The position numbers and the translations under genes are program-made. Of a stretch of 35,989 nucleotides of DNA, positions 24,609-32,492 are shown piece by piece. How positions within the stretch are numbered: the first letter of the stretch is position 1; every line of letters starts with the position of its first letter. The notes under the pieces are model-generated. The model ran no database searches. It saw only the letters and a list, made by a program, of their open reading frames with translations, and had not been told where the DNA came from. The stretch lies in contig NZ_KB900609.1 of assembly GCF_000379105.1 (NCBI RefSeq), positions 6,842,036 to 6,878,024 on the forward strand, in the 5' to 3' direction. The DNA comes from Methylobacterium sp. WSM2598 (GTDB lineage Bacteria; Pseudomonadota; Alphaproteobacteria; Rhizobiales; Beijerinckiaceae).

Positions 24609-25019
24609 TCAATTCCAGCCGGGTCCGCGCCGGGACGGGGGCCCGCGCTCGAGCAGCGCCAAGCCCTGCTCGGTGATGCGCTCGGGGGTCCAGACCGGGC
24701 TCCAGACCAGCCGGACCAGGAGGTCGGGGCAGTCGTTGAAGCGGCGCCGGAGATGCTCCCGGGCGGCGTCGACGATCAGGGCGCCGAGCGGGCAGGTCCG
24801 CGTCGTCAGCGTGAGGTCGACCTCGATCCGGGCGGGCCCCCGCACGGCCCGGTAGACGAGGCCGAGATGCACGATGCTGACGCCCAGTTCGGGATCGGGC
24901 ACGCCCGACAGGCAGTCGAGCAGTTCGGGGTCGAGGGGCGCTCGGCCCCCGGTCGCGGCCCCGCCGGATTCCTCCTCGGCCGGGCGCCGGACCGCGCGGC
25001 CCCTCCACCAGGATACCAT
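24609..25019 (-). CDS. DUF59/MIP18 metal-sulfur cluster assembly-type protein
   Basis: The protein has 136 aa. The DUF59 signature appears as LSGVPDPELGVSIVHLGLVY, and the conserved cysteine as TTRTCPLG. The C-terminal part includes VRLVWSPVWTPERITEQGLA. The first 30 residues are a variable Arg-rich extension starting MVSWWRGRAV at the ATG at 25019. Proteins of this type (PaaD, SufT relatives) help build or load Fe-S clusters. Next to an NnrS gene and behind an FNR box, repair or assembly of clusters under low oxygen or NO is plausible. A longer frame starts within the FNR box and is not favoured. Confidence 0.85.
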   Translation of the reverse strand: MVSWWRGRAVRRPAEEESGGAATGGRAPLDPELLDCLSGVPDPELGVSIVHLGLVYRAVRGPARIEVDLTLTTRTCPLGALIVDAAREHLRRRFNDCPDLLVRLVWSPVWTPERITEQGLALLERGPPSRRGPGWN

Positions 25020-25077
25020 CGTGACCCCCCTTCCCCGCGTGATCGCCGGCAGGATGTGGGCCGGCCTCGCCGGAACC

Positions 25078-25091
25078 TTGATCCGGATCAA
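25078..25091. promoter_or_regulatory. FNR/FixK-like box 7 (perfect palindrome)
   Basis: TTGATCCGGATCAA is an exact TTGAT-N4-ATCAA palindrome 59 bp upstream of the DUF59 gene. Confidence 0.85.
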
Positions 25092-25111
25092 ACGCCGCCC
25101 CGGCCCGGGCG

Positions 25112-25174
25112 CCTCATCCGATATCCGGTTGATGGCTGCGCCATGCGGATGTCGGCGTCGCTCAGGCGCCGCGC
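25112..25174 (+). repeat. palindromic repeat copy F (short form)
   Basis: CATCCGATATCCGGTTGATG runs into GCTGCGCCATGCGGATGTCG, then GCGTCGCTCAGGCGCCGCG. It has the same internal deletion as copy E1 and no tail hairpin. Confidence 0.85.
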
Positions 25175-25313
25175 TCGCAGCGCAGAAGGGCCGGCCCGTG
25201 CCTCGTGGCTCGGCACTCGCCGCGCGCCACGGTCGCCGCCCCCGCGGACGGCGCCCGCGAGGACGAGCCGGGACCGACGGGCGCGCCCTGCGGGTCGGCG
25301 GCGGCGGACCGGA

Positions 25314-25538
25314 TCACATGGCGAGGCGCATCTGCACGGCGAGGGCGTAGAAGAGCGCGGTCAGCGCCCCGACGGCGAGCAGGATCGCGACGACGTGCGT
25401 CGTGTCCGGCAGGTCGACGCGGAGCCGCTGCGCGGCCACGGCACGGTGCGGAACCGGCCCGCGCGGCCGCGCGCCCGGGATCCCGCGCGCCGCGAGGCGG
25501 ACCCCGCCGGGGGCGCGCCGGTTGTCAGGCTGGTTCAT
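25314..25538 (-). CDS. small single-helix membrane protein
   Basis: The protein has 74 aa. A basic N-terminal half (start MNQPDNRRAPGG at the ATG at 25538) is followed by one membrane helix, HVVAILLAVGALTALFYALA, and ends VQMRLAM. I do not recognise the family. FNR box 8 lies 89 bp upstream, the same spacing as for several other genes here, so it is probably part of the low-oxygen regulon. Alternative downstream starts exist, and the Arg-rich half could be partly non-coding. Confidence 0.5.
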   Translation of the reverse strand: MNQPDNRRAPGGVRLAARGIPGARPRGPVPHRAVAAQRLRVDLPDTTHVVAILLAVGALTALFYALAVQMRLAM

Positions 25539-25626
25539 GGCTTCCCTCGCCCCGTTCCCGCGCCCGCCGGGGGCCACGCCGCCGGCGGATGCTGACCTGA
25601 GGTCGGGCAGCGGGCGCGAAGGATCC

Positions 25627-25640
25627 TTGCTGCAGATCAA
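25627..25640. promoter_or_regulatory. FNR/FixK-like box 8
   Basis: TTGCTGCAGATCAA has one perfect half-site (ATCAA). The TCA at 25637-25639 within it is also the stop codon of the helix-turn-helix gene upstream. Confidence 0.55.
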
Positions 25641-26167
25641 CGCGCCCCGTGCCGCGGCGCCGGCAGACCCGGCAGGGCGCGGGGCGGGCCGCGCTCAGGC
25701 CCGTCCGTCGGCGGCGGGGGGCGCCGCAGGTCCTGGACGAGGATCCGGCGCCGGCGGGCGAGCCGCCGCAGGTCGTCCTCCAGCTGGCGGTGAGTCTCCG
25801 AGGCGCGCTCCCGGGTCTCGTCCGCGTCGATGGCCCGAGAGGCGATCGTCCCCATCAGCGCGCAGCAGCGCCGCACGCGGTCGATGCTGCGGTCGAGCCG
25901 GGCGATCTCCTCCACCTGCCGGGCAAGGCCCGGACCGGACGGCCCGGCGGCGCCGGGGCCGTCCTCGCCCGGTCGGCGCGCGAGCGAGCGCAGGAGGCCG
26001 AGGTTCCGGCGGCTCGGCCGCGACCGGCCGACGGCCCATTGCCCGACCGTCGCGCGCGAGACGCCCAGGCGCCGGGCGATCTCCGACAGGCCGTAGCGCT
26101 CGGCCGCCGACGCGAGGTCGCGGGGAGCCTCCGGGCCGAGCGCGGGTCGGGATGGATGCGACGCCAT
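25637..26167 (-). CDS. helix-turn-helix protein with coiled-coil region, unknown function
   Basis: The protein has 176 aa, starting MASHPSRPALGPEAPRDLAS at the ATG at 26167. Residues 20-50 form a helix-turn-helix, ERYGLSEIARRLGVSRATVG followed by QWAVGRSRPS, of the Cro/XRE-like kind. Residues about 80-150 are a charged helical or coiled-coil region (RQVEEIARLDRSIDRVRRCC, then RQLEDDLRRLARRRRIL) with a vicinal Cys-Cys. Box 9 lies 92 bp upstream. It may be a local regulator acting under FNR; the Cys pair could sense redox or metal, which is speculation. No close family was recognised. Confidence 0.7.
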   Translation of the reverse strand: MASHPSRPALGPEAPRDLASAAERYGLSEIARRLGVSRATVGQWAVGRSRPSRRNLGLLRSLARRPGEDGPGAAGPSGPGLARQVEEIARLDRSIDRVRRCCALMGTIASRAIDADETRERASETHRQLEDDLRRLARRRRILVQDLRRPPPPTDGPERGPPRALPGLPAPRHGAR

Positions 26168-26258
26168 GGAATTCCCTCGTGGCTGCGCCCCGGACGCGGT
26201 CGCGAGACGGCGCGGCGGCACCTCCGCGCATGGTGTGAGGCCGGTCGCGGCGCTCGCC

Positions 26259-26272
26259 ATGATCTGCATCAA
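26259..26272 (-). promoter_or_regulatory. FNR/FixK-like box 9
   Basis: The minus strand reads TTGATGCAGATCAT, one base off the palindrome, 92 bp upstream of the helix-turn-helix gene. The divergent chemoreceptor gene begins 259 bp to the right, across an AT-richer stretch likely to hold its promoter. Confidence 0.65.
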
Positions 26273-26530
26273 GATGCCGGCGCGCTCCGATCCGGACCAG
26301 GCTCGCCCGCGGATCGGCGGGATGGGCCTAATCACGCCCGCGCATCGCCGCAGGTTGGACTAGTCCTTATCGCTTAAACGCGCTGAACTCATCAGTAAAT
26401 CAAGTCAAACTCAGGGGTACTTTCATCGCAAATTAATTTCCGAGGCGCCTGTAGGAATCACGTCAGGAACATACACCCATCTTGGGACTTCCGCCGCGCG
26501 GCGCGAAGGCAGAATGACGGAGACGATCCG

Positions 26531-28672
26531 ATGCTGATGCGGCGCGCCGAGACGCCATGCGAGGCCGAACTTGCCGACCAGCTCAACTCATTTCCTCCCG
26601 AACAGCAGGCCGTCTTGCCCGAGCTGCGCCGGCTGGTCGAGTCCGGGATCGACGAGGTGCTCGGCACCTTCTACAGCGCGGTGGCGCGCGATCCGGCGTT
26701 GAGCCGGATCCTCGGGCAGAGTTCGGGGGTGGACCGGCTCAAGGCGGCCCAGAAGGCGCATTGGCTGCACCTGCTCTCCGGGCGGATCGACGCGGATCTG
26801 CGCGCACGCGGCGCGCGGATCGGCGCCGCCCACGTCCGCCGCGGCCTCGAACCGCGGCACTCCATCGCCGCCTACGCGTTCCTGGCCGAGCGATTCCTGG
26901 AGCGGGTGATCGGCCGCCGGGACCGCAGGACCCGGCGGGCCCAGGCGCTCGTGCGGGCCGTCTTCATCGACATGGAGATCGCCCTCTCGGCCCATCAGTC
27001 CGGCACCGAGGCCGAGTTCCGCGAGCGGGAGGCCGCGGCGCTGGCGGGCTCGGTCGAGACCGAGATGCGCCTCGCCAACCGGGCGATCAGCTCCGAATCC
27101 GAGCGCCTGAGCGAGACCGTCGCCCAGATGCGCCGCGCGATCGAGGCGGTGGAGGGCGGCAACGCGGTCGTCGACCGCAACGCCGTGGCCACGTCCCAGG
27201 GGATCCAGCAGGTCGCCTCGGCCAGCGAGGAGATGGTCGCGTCGAGCCGCGAGGTCGGCCGGCAGGCCGGCGACACCTCGACCCTGGTGCGCGAGGCGGT
27301 GCGCAAGGCGGAGGATGCCTCGCGCATCATCTCGCGCCTGAAGGACAGTTCGGGCCGCATCGCCGAGGTGGTGCAGCTGATCGACGGGGTCGCCCACCAG
27401 ACGAACCTGCTGGCCCTGAACGCCACGATCGAGGCGGCCCGGGCCGGCGAGGCCGGCCGCGGCTTCGCGGTCGTCGCCGCCGAGGTCAAGGAGCTCTCCC
27501 GGCGCACCGCGGAGGCCACCAAGGAGATCGCCCGGCAGGTCGAGGACGTGGTGGGCGCGACCTCGGCGGCGGTCGAGGCCGTCGCCGCCGTGACCGGCTC
27601 GGTCACGGCGATCGACCAGGTCGCCTCCTGCGTCGCCGCCAACGCCGAGGGCCAGATCAGGGCGCTGCAGGAGATGACCGGCAGCGCCCAGACCGTGGCG
27701 GGCAGCGGCGCCGAACTGACCGAGAGCGTGCAGACCATCGCCACGGGCGTCGAGGCCGCCCTCGGGGTCGCCGGCCGCGTCGACGAGGCCGCCGCGCGCA
27801 TCATCGCCCTGTTCGACCAGCTCGAGCGGCGGCTCGTGGTGACGGTCCGGGCCTTCAGCGCGACCGACAACCGCAGGGCGCCGCGCGTCCCGGCCCGCTG
27901 GCCGGCCAGCTTCGAGGCCCCCGAGGGCAGGGCCTCCCTGCGCACGATCGAGGTCTCGGAGGGCGGCTTCCTGATCGACGCGCCGCCCTTCGCGACGGAG
28001 GCGGGCCGTGAGGGCACGCTCGACCTCGCGGGGATCGGCCGCTTCGCCGTCGAGGTCGCGGGCGAGCAGCCGCTCGGCACCCGCCTCAAGATCCGGCCGA
28101 GCGAGCCCGAGGCGATGGACCGGCTGCGCGAGCGGATCGCCGCGATCCTCGTCAGCCAGCAGAGCCTCAAGGCCGCCCTGCGCGGCGCCGCGGACGGGAT
28201 CCAGGCCTGTTTCGCCGAGAGCCTCGCGGGCGGCGCGGTCACGCTGGCGCAGCTCTTCGACGAGGATTACGCGCTGATCCCGGGCAGCGCCCCCAAGCAG
28301 TTCCGCACGCGGGCGCTCGCTTTCCTCGACCGCGTCCTCCCCCCGTTCCAGGAACCGCTGCTCACCGCCGATCCCTCCGTGGTGTTCTGCGCCGCGGTCG
28401 ACCGCAACGGCTGGCTGCCGGTGCACAACACGACGTACTCGCTGCCCCAGGGGCCCGACCCGGTCTGGAACGAGGCCAACTGCCGCAACCGGCGCCTCTT
28501 CGACGACCGCACGGGCCTGAGCGCGGCGCGCAACCTGCGCGATTTTCTGGCCCAGACCTATCCGCGCGCGCTCGGGGGCGGCCGGACGGTCCTGATGATG
28601 GACCTCTCCACCCCGCTCACGGTCGCCAACCGCCACTGGGGCGCCCTGCGCATGGGTCTCACCCTGGAGTGA
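26531..28672 (+). CDS. globin-coupled methyl-accepting chemotaxis protein with PilZ-like and C-terminal sensor-like domains
   Basis: The 713-aa soluble receptor has no membrane helix. Residues 15-160 are a protoglobin domain with the proximal haem histidine at H101 (IGAAHVRRGLEP). A helical linker leads to the signalling domain (about 200-440), whose tip contains VAHQTNLLALNATIEAARAG (near 285-305). Residues about 445-530 look like PilZ (RRAPR near 448-452 and IEVSEGGFLI), a c-di-GMP-binding fold. The last 180 residues, with WLPVHNTTYSLPQGPDPVWN and NRRLFDDRTGLSAARN, resemble the extracytoplasmic-type sensor tail seen on some chemoreceptors. It probably steers aerotaxis or energy taxis. It neighbours the FNR regulon. 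No CheB/CheR genes are nearby. Confidence 0.9.
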   Translation: MLMRRAETPCEAELADQLNSFPPEQQAVLPELRRLVESGIDEVLGTFYSAVARDPALSRILGQSSGVDRLKAAQKAHWLHLLSGRIDADLRARGARIGAAHVRRGLEPRHSIAAYAFLAERFLERVIGRRDRRTRRAQALVRAVFIDMEIALSAHQSGTEAEFREREAAALAGSVETEMRLANRAISSESERLSETVAQMRRAIEAVEGGNAVVDRNAVATSQGIQQVASASEEMVASSREVGRQAGDTSTLVREAVRKAEDASRIISRLKDSSGRIAEVVQLIDGVAHQTNLLALNATIEAARAGEAGRGFAVVAAEVKELSRRTAEATKEIARQVEDVVGATSAAVEAVAAVTGSVTAIDQVASCVAANAEGQIRALQEMTGSAQTVAGSGAELTESVQTIATGVEAALGVAGRVDEAAARIIALFDQLERRLVVTVRAFSATDNRRAPRVPARWPASFEAPEGRASLRTIEVSEGGFLIDAPPFATEAGREGTLDLAGIGRFAVEVAGEQPLGTRLKIRPSEPEAMDRLRERIAAILVSQQSLKAALRGAADGIQACFAESLAGGAVTLAQLFDEDYALIPGSAPKQFRTRALAFLDRVLPPFQEPLLTADPSVVFCAAVDRNGWLPVHNTTYSLPQGPDPVWNEANCRNRRLFDDRTGLSAARNLRDFLAQTYPRALGGGRTVLMMDLSTPLTVANRHWGALRMGLTLE

Positions 28673-28861
28673 TCCGGTTCCCGGGGACGACGCCGACCCG
28701 GCCCGGCGCCGAGCGGTCGCGAGGGCCGCGCCGCCCATCCCGGGATGCGCGCGGCGCGGGCTGCGCAGGAGGCGGGGCGGCCCAGGGTCTCGCCGCCGCC
28801 TCCGACCGGCGCACCGATCCGAGAGCCCGAGCGCGGAGGTGGGCCGCTTCCTGCACGCCGC

Positions 28862-29911
28862 TCAGGCCTCGACGCGCAACCCCGCCGGCCCCGCCTCGAC
28901 GCGGCCGACGATCGCCGCGGCGGGGTAGCCGGCGGCGCGGATCCGGTCGCGGATCGCCTCGGCCGGCCCGGCCGCGCAGGCGACCAGCAGCCCCCCGGAG
29001 GTCTGCGGGTCGGTGAGGAGGTGGCGGCGCCACTCCGGGAATCCGTCCGGCAGCGCGACCTCGGCCCCGAAGGCGCCCCAGTTGCGGTGCGAGGCCCCGG
29101 TGACGAAGCCGTCCCGGGCCAGCGCCGCGGCCCGCGCGAGGAGCGGCACCGCCTCCGCCTCGATCACCACCCGGACGCCTGCCCCGCGGGCCAGTTCGAG
29201 CCCGTGGCCGACGAGGCCGAAGCCGGTCACGTCGGTCATGGCGTGGACGGCGGGATCGGCCGCGAGCTCCGCCCCCACCCGGTTGAGGAGCGTCGTGGTG
29301 GCGACGAACTCGGCGTAGCCCGCCTCTCCGAGGGATCCCCGCTTGATCGCCGCCGCGTAGACGCCAACGCCGAGCGCCTTCGTGAGGATGAGCCGGTCGC
29401 CCGGGCGCGCGTCCCGGTTGCGACGCACCGCCTCGCGGCGGCAGCTGCCGATCACGGCGAGGCCGTAGATCGGCTCGGGCGTGTCGATCGAGTGCCCGCC
29501 CGCGACCGGGATGCCGGCCTCGGCGCAGAGGCTCGCCCCGCCCGCCAGGATGGCCGCCACGGTCTCGGGTGCGACCCGGCCCACCGGCATGCCCAGGATC
29601 GCGAGGGCGAGGAGCGGCCGCCCCCCCATCGCGTAGACGTCCGAGATCGCGTTCGCGGCGGCGATGCGGCCGAAATCGCGCGGATCGTCCACCATCGGGG
29701 TGAAGAAATCCGTGGTGGCGATCAGGCAGGTGCCGTCGTCGAGGGCCCAGACGGCGGCGTCGTCCGAGGTCTCGTGGCCGACGAGGAGCCGCGCGAAGGG
29801 GCCGCCGGCCGGCTGCCCGGCGAGCAGGCCCCGCAGGATCGCCGGATCGAGCTTGCAGCCGCAGCCGCCCCCGTGGGCGAGGCTGGTGAGGCGGACGGGT
29901 TCGGCACTCAT
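28862..29911 (-). CDS. selD: selenide, water dikinase (selenophosphate synthetase)
   Basis: The 349-aa enzyme makes selenophosphate from selenide and ATP. The catalytic motif HGGGCGCKL has cysteine where some relatives have selenocysteine, followed by the essential lysine. The AIRS-type fold shows TTDFFTPMVDDPRDFGRIAA near 66-85, NAISDVYAMGGRPL, AGGHSIDTPEPIYGLAV, MTDVTGFGLVGHGLE and LTDPQTSGGLL. The ATG at 29911 has AGGAGGA upstream. It follows the radical SAM gene on the same strand after a 111-bp gap that holds repeat copy G. No selA, selB, selC or mnmH was seen in the window, so the consumer of selenophosphate lies elsewhere or is the radical SAM partner. Confidence 0.94.
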   Translation of the reverse strand: MSAEPVRLTSLAHGGGCGCKLDPAILRGLLAGQPAGGPFARLLVGHETSDDAAVWALDDGTCLIATTDFFTPMVDDPRDFGRIAAANAISDVYAMGGRPLLALAILGMPVGRVAPETVAAILAGGASLCAEAGIPVAGGHSIDTPEPIYGLAVIGSCRREAVRRNRDARPGDRLILTKALGVGVYAAAIKRGSLGEAGYAEFVATTTLLNRVGAELAADPAVHAMTDVTGFGLVGHGLELARGAGVRVVIEAEAVPLLARAAALARDGFVTGASHRNWGAFGAEVALPDGFPEWRRHLLTDPQTSGGLLVACAAGPAEAIRDRIRAAGYPAAAIVGRVEAGPAGLRVEA

Positions 29912-29949
29912 GGCTCCTCCTGTGGGATCTCGCGCGGCCGGCGCTCATT

Positions 29950-30025
29950 GCGGATGTCGGCTTCGCTCAGGCGCCGCGCGGGCTCGTGATCCGGGATCCG
30001 CCTCGATCGAGCGGATCCCGGATCA
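29950..30025 (+). repeat. palindromic repeat copy G (right half) with perfect-type hairpin
   Basis: Only the right part of the body is present (GCGGATGTCGGCTTCGCTCA, then GGCGCCGCGCGGGCTCG). The hairpin follows at 29987-30025: TGATCCGGGATCCGC pairs with GCGGATCCCGGATCA. On the minus strand the hairpin's first triplet (30025-30023) is the TGA stop of the radical SAM gene. Confidence 0.88.
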
Positions 30026-31080
30026 GGCCCGCGCCCGGACGATGGTGGTGCAGGCGCTCTCGAGCTTCGGCAGGTCGCGGGCGGCCGCGAAGCGGACGGC
30101 GAGGCGGCGCTCCTCGCCCCGCGCGACCGGGCAGTAGGGATCGACGGCGTCGAGGTTCCCGCTCAGCCGGCGGCGCCCGGCGCAGCCGCCGCGGCAGGTC
30201 GCCGCGTGGGCGCAGCCGCGGCAGGGCGAGGGCAGCGCCCGCGCCGCCGCGAAGGGCTCGGTCTCGACGATGGCCGGGCCGACGTCGAGGAGGGCGGCGA
30301 GGTCCTGCCCGGCCCCGCCCCAGTAGACGCAGGGCAGCACCCGGCCCGGGGCGTCACCCGCACGGTGCCGGCCCCGCAGCCGCCGCGCCGGGGCGGAAGG
30401 CCCGCCATGGCCCGCACCAGGGGTTCGCCGATCGCGATCGCGTCGGTCTCGGCGAGGAGCCGGGCGAACCCGTCCCAGTACGCCTCGTAGCTCAGCGCGA
30501 AGGCGTCGCTGCGCACCGCCTGGTAGACGTTGACCCGCAGGGGCGCGTCGAACCGGGCGGCGAGCGCGGCGATCTCCGCGAGGCGGTGGTAATTCGTGCG
30601 CATCATCACGGCGATGAAGGTCACGCCGAGCCCGAGGCGGCGGCAGCGCGCGGCCTGGTCCATCACGAGGTCCCAGTTGCCGGCGCCGCGCTGCGCGTCC
30701 TGCTCGGCCCGGGTCGGGTAGTCGATCGAGAACTCGACCTCCGCGAAGGCCCGCAGGTCCGCATCGTCGAGGCGCGCGATCGAGTGGCCGTTCGACGTGA
30801 TGGTGAGCTTGACCGGCGCCTCGCGGAGGAGGGCCAGGAAGGCCGGGAAATCCGGATGCATCCCGTTCTCGCCGGTGCCGAGATTGACCGAGCGCACCGG
30901 CAGCCGCGCCAGCACCGCCCGCACCTGCGCGAGGTCGAGCCGGTCGGCGCGGTCCGGATCCCGGTAGCAGAACGCGCAGGCGAGGTTGCACTCGCTGGTG
31001 AGGCCGAGCCCAAGGGCGAATCCCGCCCCCGGACCGGAGGGGGCCGCGGGCCCCGCCGCCGTGCCGTCCCTCTCCCGCAT
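30023..31080 (-). pseudogene. radical SAM protein with SPASM-like C-terminal cysteines, one-base frameshift
   Basis: The frame from the ATG at 31080 carries the SAM-binding cluster motif CNLACAFCYRD (C-x3-C-x2-C), the GTGENGMHP region and SFSIDYP-like core strands. Near 30343-30352 one base is missing; the neighbouring frame then continues with VLPCVYWGGAGQDLAALLDV and the cysteine set CRGCAHAATCRGGCAGRR, then YCPVARG, ending at 30023. Restored length is 352 aa. Such SPASM-like proteins bind extra Fe-S clusters and often modify peptides or proteins. Position upstream of selD suggests a selenium-linked role (inference). The rest of both frames is undamaged. The ATG has GGAGG upstream. Confidence 0.75.
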
Positions 31081-31292
31081 GCCTCGCTCCTCCGGCGCCC
31101 GCCCCGGCGAGCCTACACGCTCCCGTCTTCGCGCGGAGGGGGCCCGCGGTGACGCCCGCCCGCGGCCGGCCCGGCGCGATCACGATCCCGTGCCCCGCCG
31201 GCCGGCGGCGCGTCACCGCCCGCCGCGCGGTGGCGTCGCGTCCGGCCTCGGCTACCATGGGCGGGAGGATCCGCGTCGAGCGGGGGCGGCGG

Positions 31293-31590
31293 ATGAGCGG
31301 GACGGCGGGCAGGCGGGCGGTTCTGGTCGGGCTGGGGGCGGGCCTCGCCGGCAGGCCCGCGCGGGCGCGGCCGGGCGACGCGCCGCCCTTCGTCCTCACC
31401 GGCATCCCCGACCCGGACGAGAGCCGGCTCGTCGCGCGCTTCGGCCGGGCGGCCGCCCCTCGGGAGGCCGGCCTCGGCGCGCCGGCGCGCTCGATGCCGG
31501 TGAGGAGCGACCCGGCAGCGGTCACGGCCTTCACCACCGGGCCGGTGCAGCCGGCGTGATTCGGCGGCTTCACGAGGCGGCGATCTCGGA
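31293..31590 (+). pseudogene. remnant of a PhnD-like (possibly selenate-type) ABC substrate-binding protein
   Basis: From the ATG at 31293 the frame gives a signal-peptide-like start (RRAVLVGLGAGLAGRPARA). The PhnD-family opening follows (FVLTGIPDPDESRLVARFGR, then PAAVTAFTTGPVQPA). A TGA at 31557-31559 falls where family members have tryptophan (VQLAWFGG). The same frame goes on with FGGFT for a few codons and then decays. PhnD-like proteins of a 'putative selenate' subfamily are, as I recall, typical neighbours of selD. Only about 95 of some 290 codons survive, so it is not functional. The 31591-31809 stretch holds no gene apart from two CGCGCCCCAAAAC-type direct repeats. Confidence 0.6.
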
Positions 31591-31809
31591 GCCGCGCTGC
31601 GACGCCGCCGGGGGGCTGATCCTGGCCGCCTGCCCGATGACGAGGGCGCTCGACGCCCTCGCGCGCGGCCGACCCGCCTGCCGGCGCCGGTCCGCCCGCC
31701 GGACGAGGCCGCGCCGGAGCGGCCCGGCCCCGACGACCCCGCGACCCGAAGACCCCGCGCCCCAAAACCTCGCGCCCCAAAACATCTCCTGGAGCCAAGG
31801 ACGAGACCC

Positions 31810-32472
31810 ATGCGCACCGATCCCTTCCTCGACACGTGGCTGTTCCTGACCGGCCAGCAAGGCGACCAGGCCGCCCTCGGGCCCTGGCGCTGGATCCTGG
31901 TCGGGCTCTTCGCCCTGCTGCTGCTCGGCAGCCTGCTGGTGGCGGCGCGCGAGTGGATCCTCGACCCGGCGCAGCGCACGGGGCGGGACCTCGTCACCTG
32001 GCTCCTGCGCACCGCCATCGGCGCCATGTGGTTCCAGGCCGCGTTCTGGAAGCTGCCGCTCCTCACCACCGAGAACGGGCTTCACTACTGGACCGAGCAG
32101 GAGGTGAAGTACGCCGCCTTCCAGGCGCATCGCGACCTCGTGGCGCAGCTTCTTCTGCCGGTGCCGAATTTCTACGTGCTGAACGCCGCGGTGCTGGCGA
32201 CGGAGCTCGGCTTCGCGGTCTCGCTGATGCTCGGGATCGGGGTGCGGGCGGCGGGCGCGCTCGGCGTGGTCTTCCTGGCCCAGCTCTGGCTTGGCCTCTA
32301 CCAGCACCCGCAGGAATGGCCCTGGACCTACGTGGTCCTGGCCGGGCTGATGGGGCTGTTCAGCGTCGCGGGGGCCGGGCGCAGCCTGGGGCTCGATGCC
32401 GGCCTGCGGCGCGAATACCCGCCGCAGATGACGAACGGCGCGGCGGGCGCCTTCGTGCGCGCCGCGACCTGA
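31810..32472 (+). CDS. DoxD/DoxX-like membrane protein
   Basis: The protein has 220 aa and about five hydrophobic segments. WILVGLFALLLLGSLLVAAR comes first, then AIGAMWFQAAFWKLPLL, a soluble loop HYWTEQEVKYAAFQAHRDLV, and three helices including LNAAVLATELGFAVSLMLGI and GVVFLAQLWLGLYQHPQEWP. The layout and the FWKLP...ELGFA pattern fit the DoxX/DoxD (thiosulfate:quinone oxidoreductase small-subunit-like) superfamily, whose bacterial members are often redox-linked membrane proteins of unknown substrate. The ATG has AGGACGAG upstream. It is not obviously tied to its neighbours. Confidence 0.8.
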   Translation: MRTDPFLDTWLFLTGQQGDQAALGPWRWILVGLFALLLLGSLLVAAREWILDPAQRTGRDLVTWLLRTAIGAMWFQAAFWKLPLLTTENGLHYWTEQEVKYAAFQAHRDLVAQLLLPVPNFYVLNAAVLATELGFAVSLMLGIGVRAAGALGVVFLAQLWLGLYQHPQEWPWTYVVLAGLMGLFSVAGAGRSLGLDAGLRREYPPQMTNGAAGAFVRAAT

Positions 32473-32492
32473 GGGCGGGACCGCCGCGCCGG

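Noticed and set aside
31557..31559. In-frame TGA in the PhnD-like gene near selD, possibly a selenocysteine codon
   Set aside because: Family members have tryptophan there (TGG to TGA is one change), the frame decays a few codons later, and no insertion-element hairpin or selC was seen.
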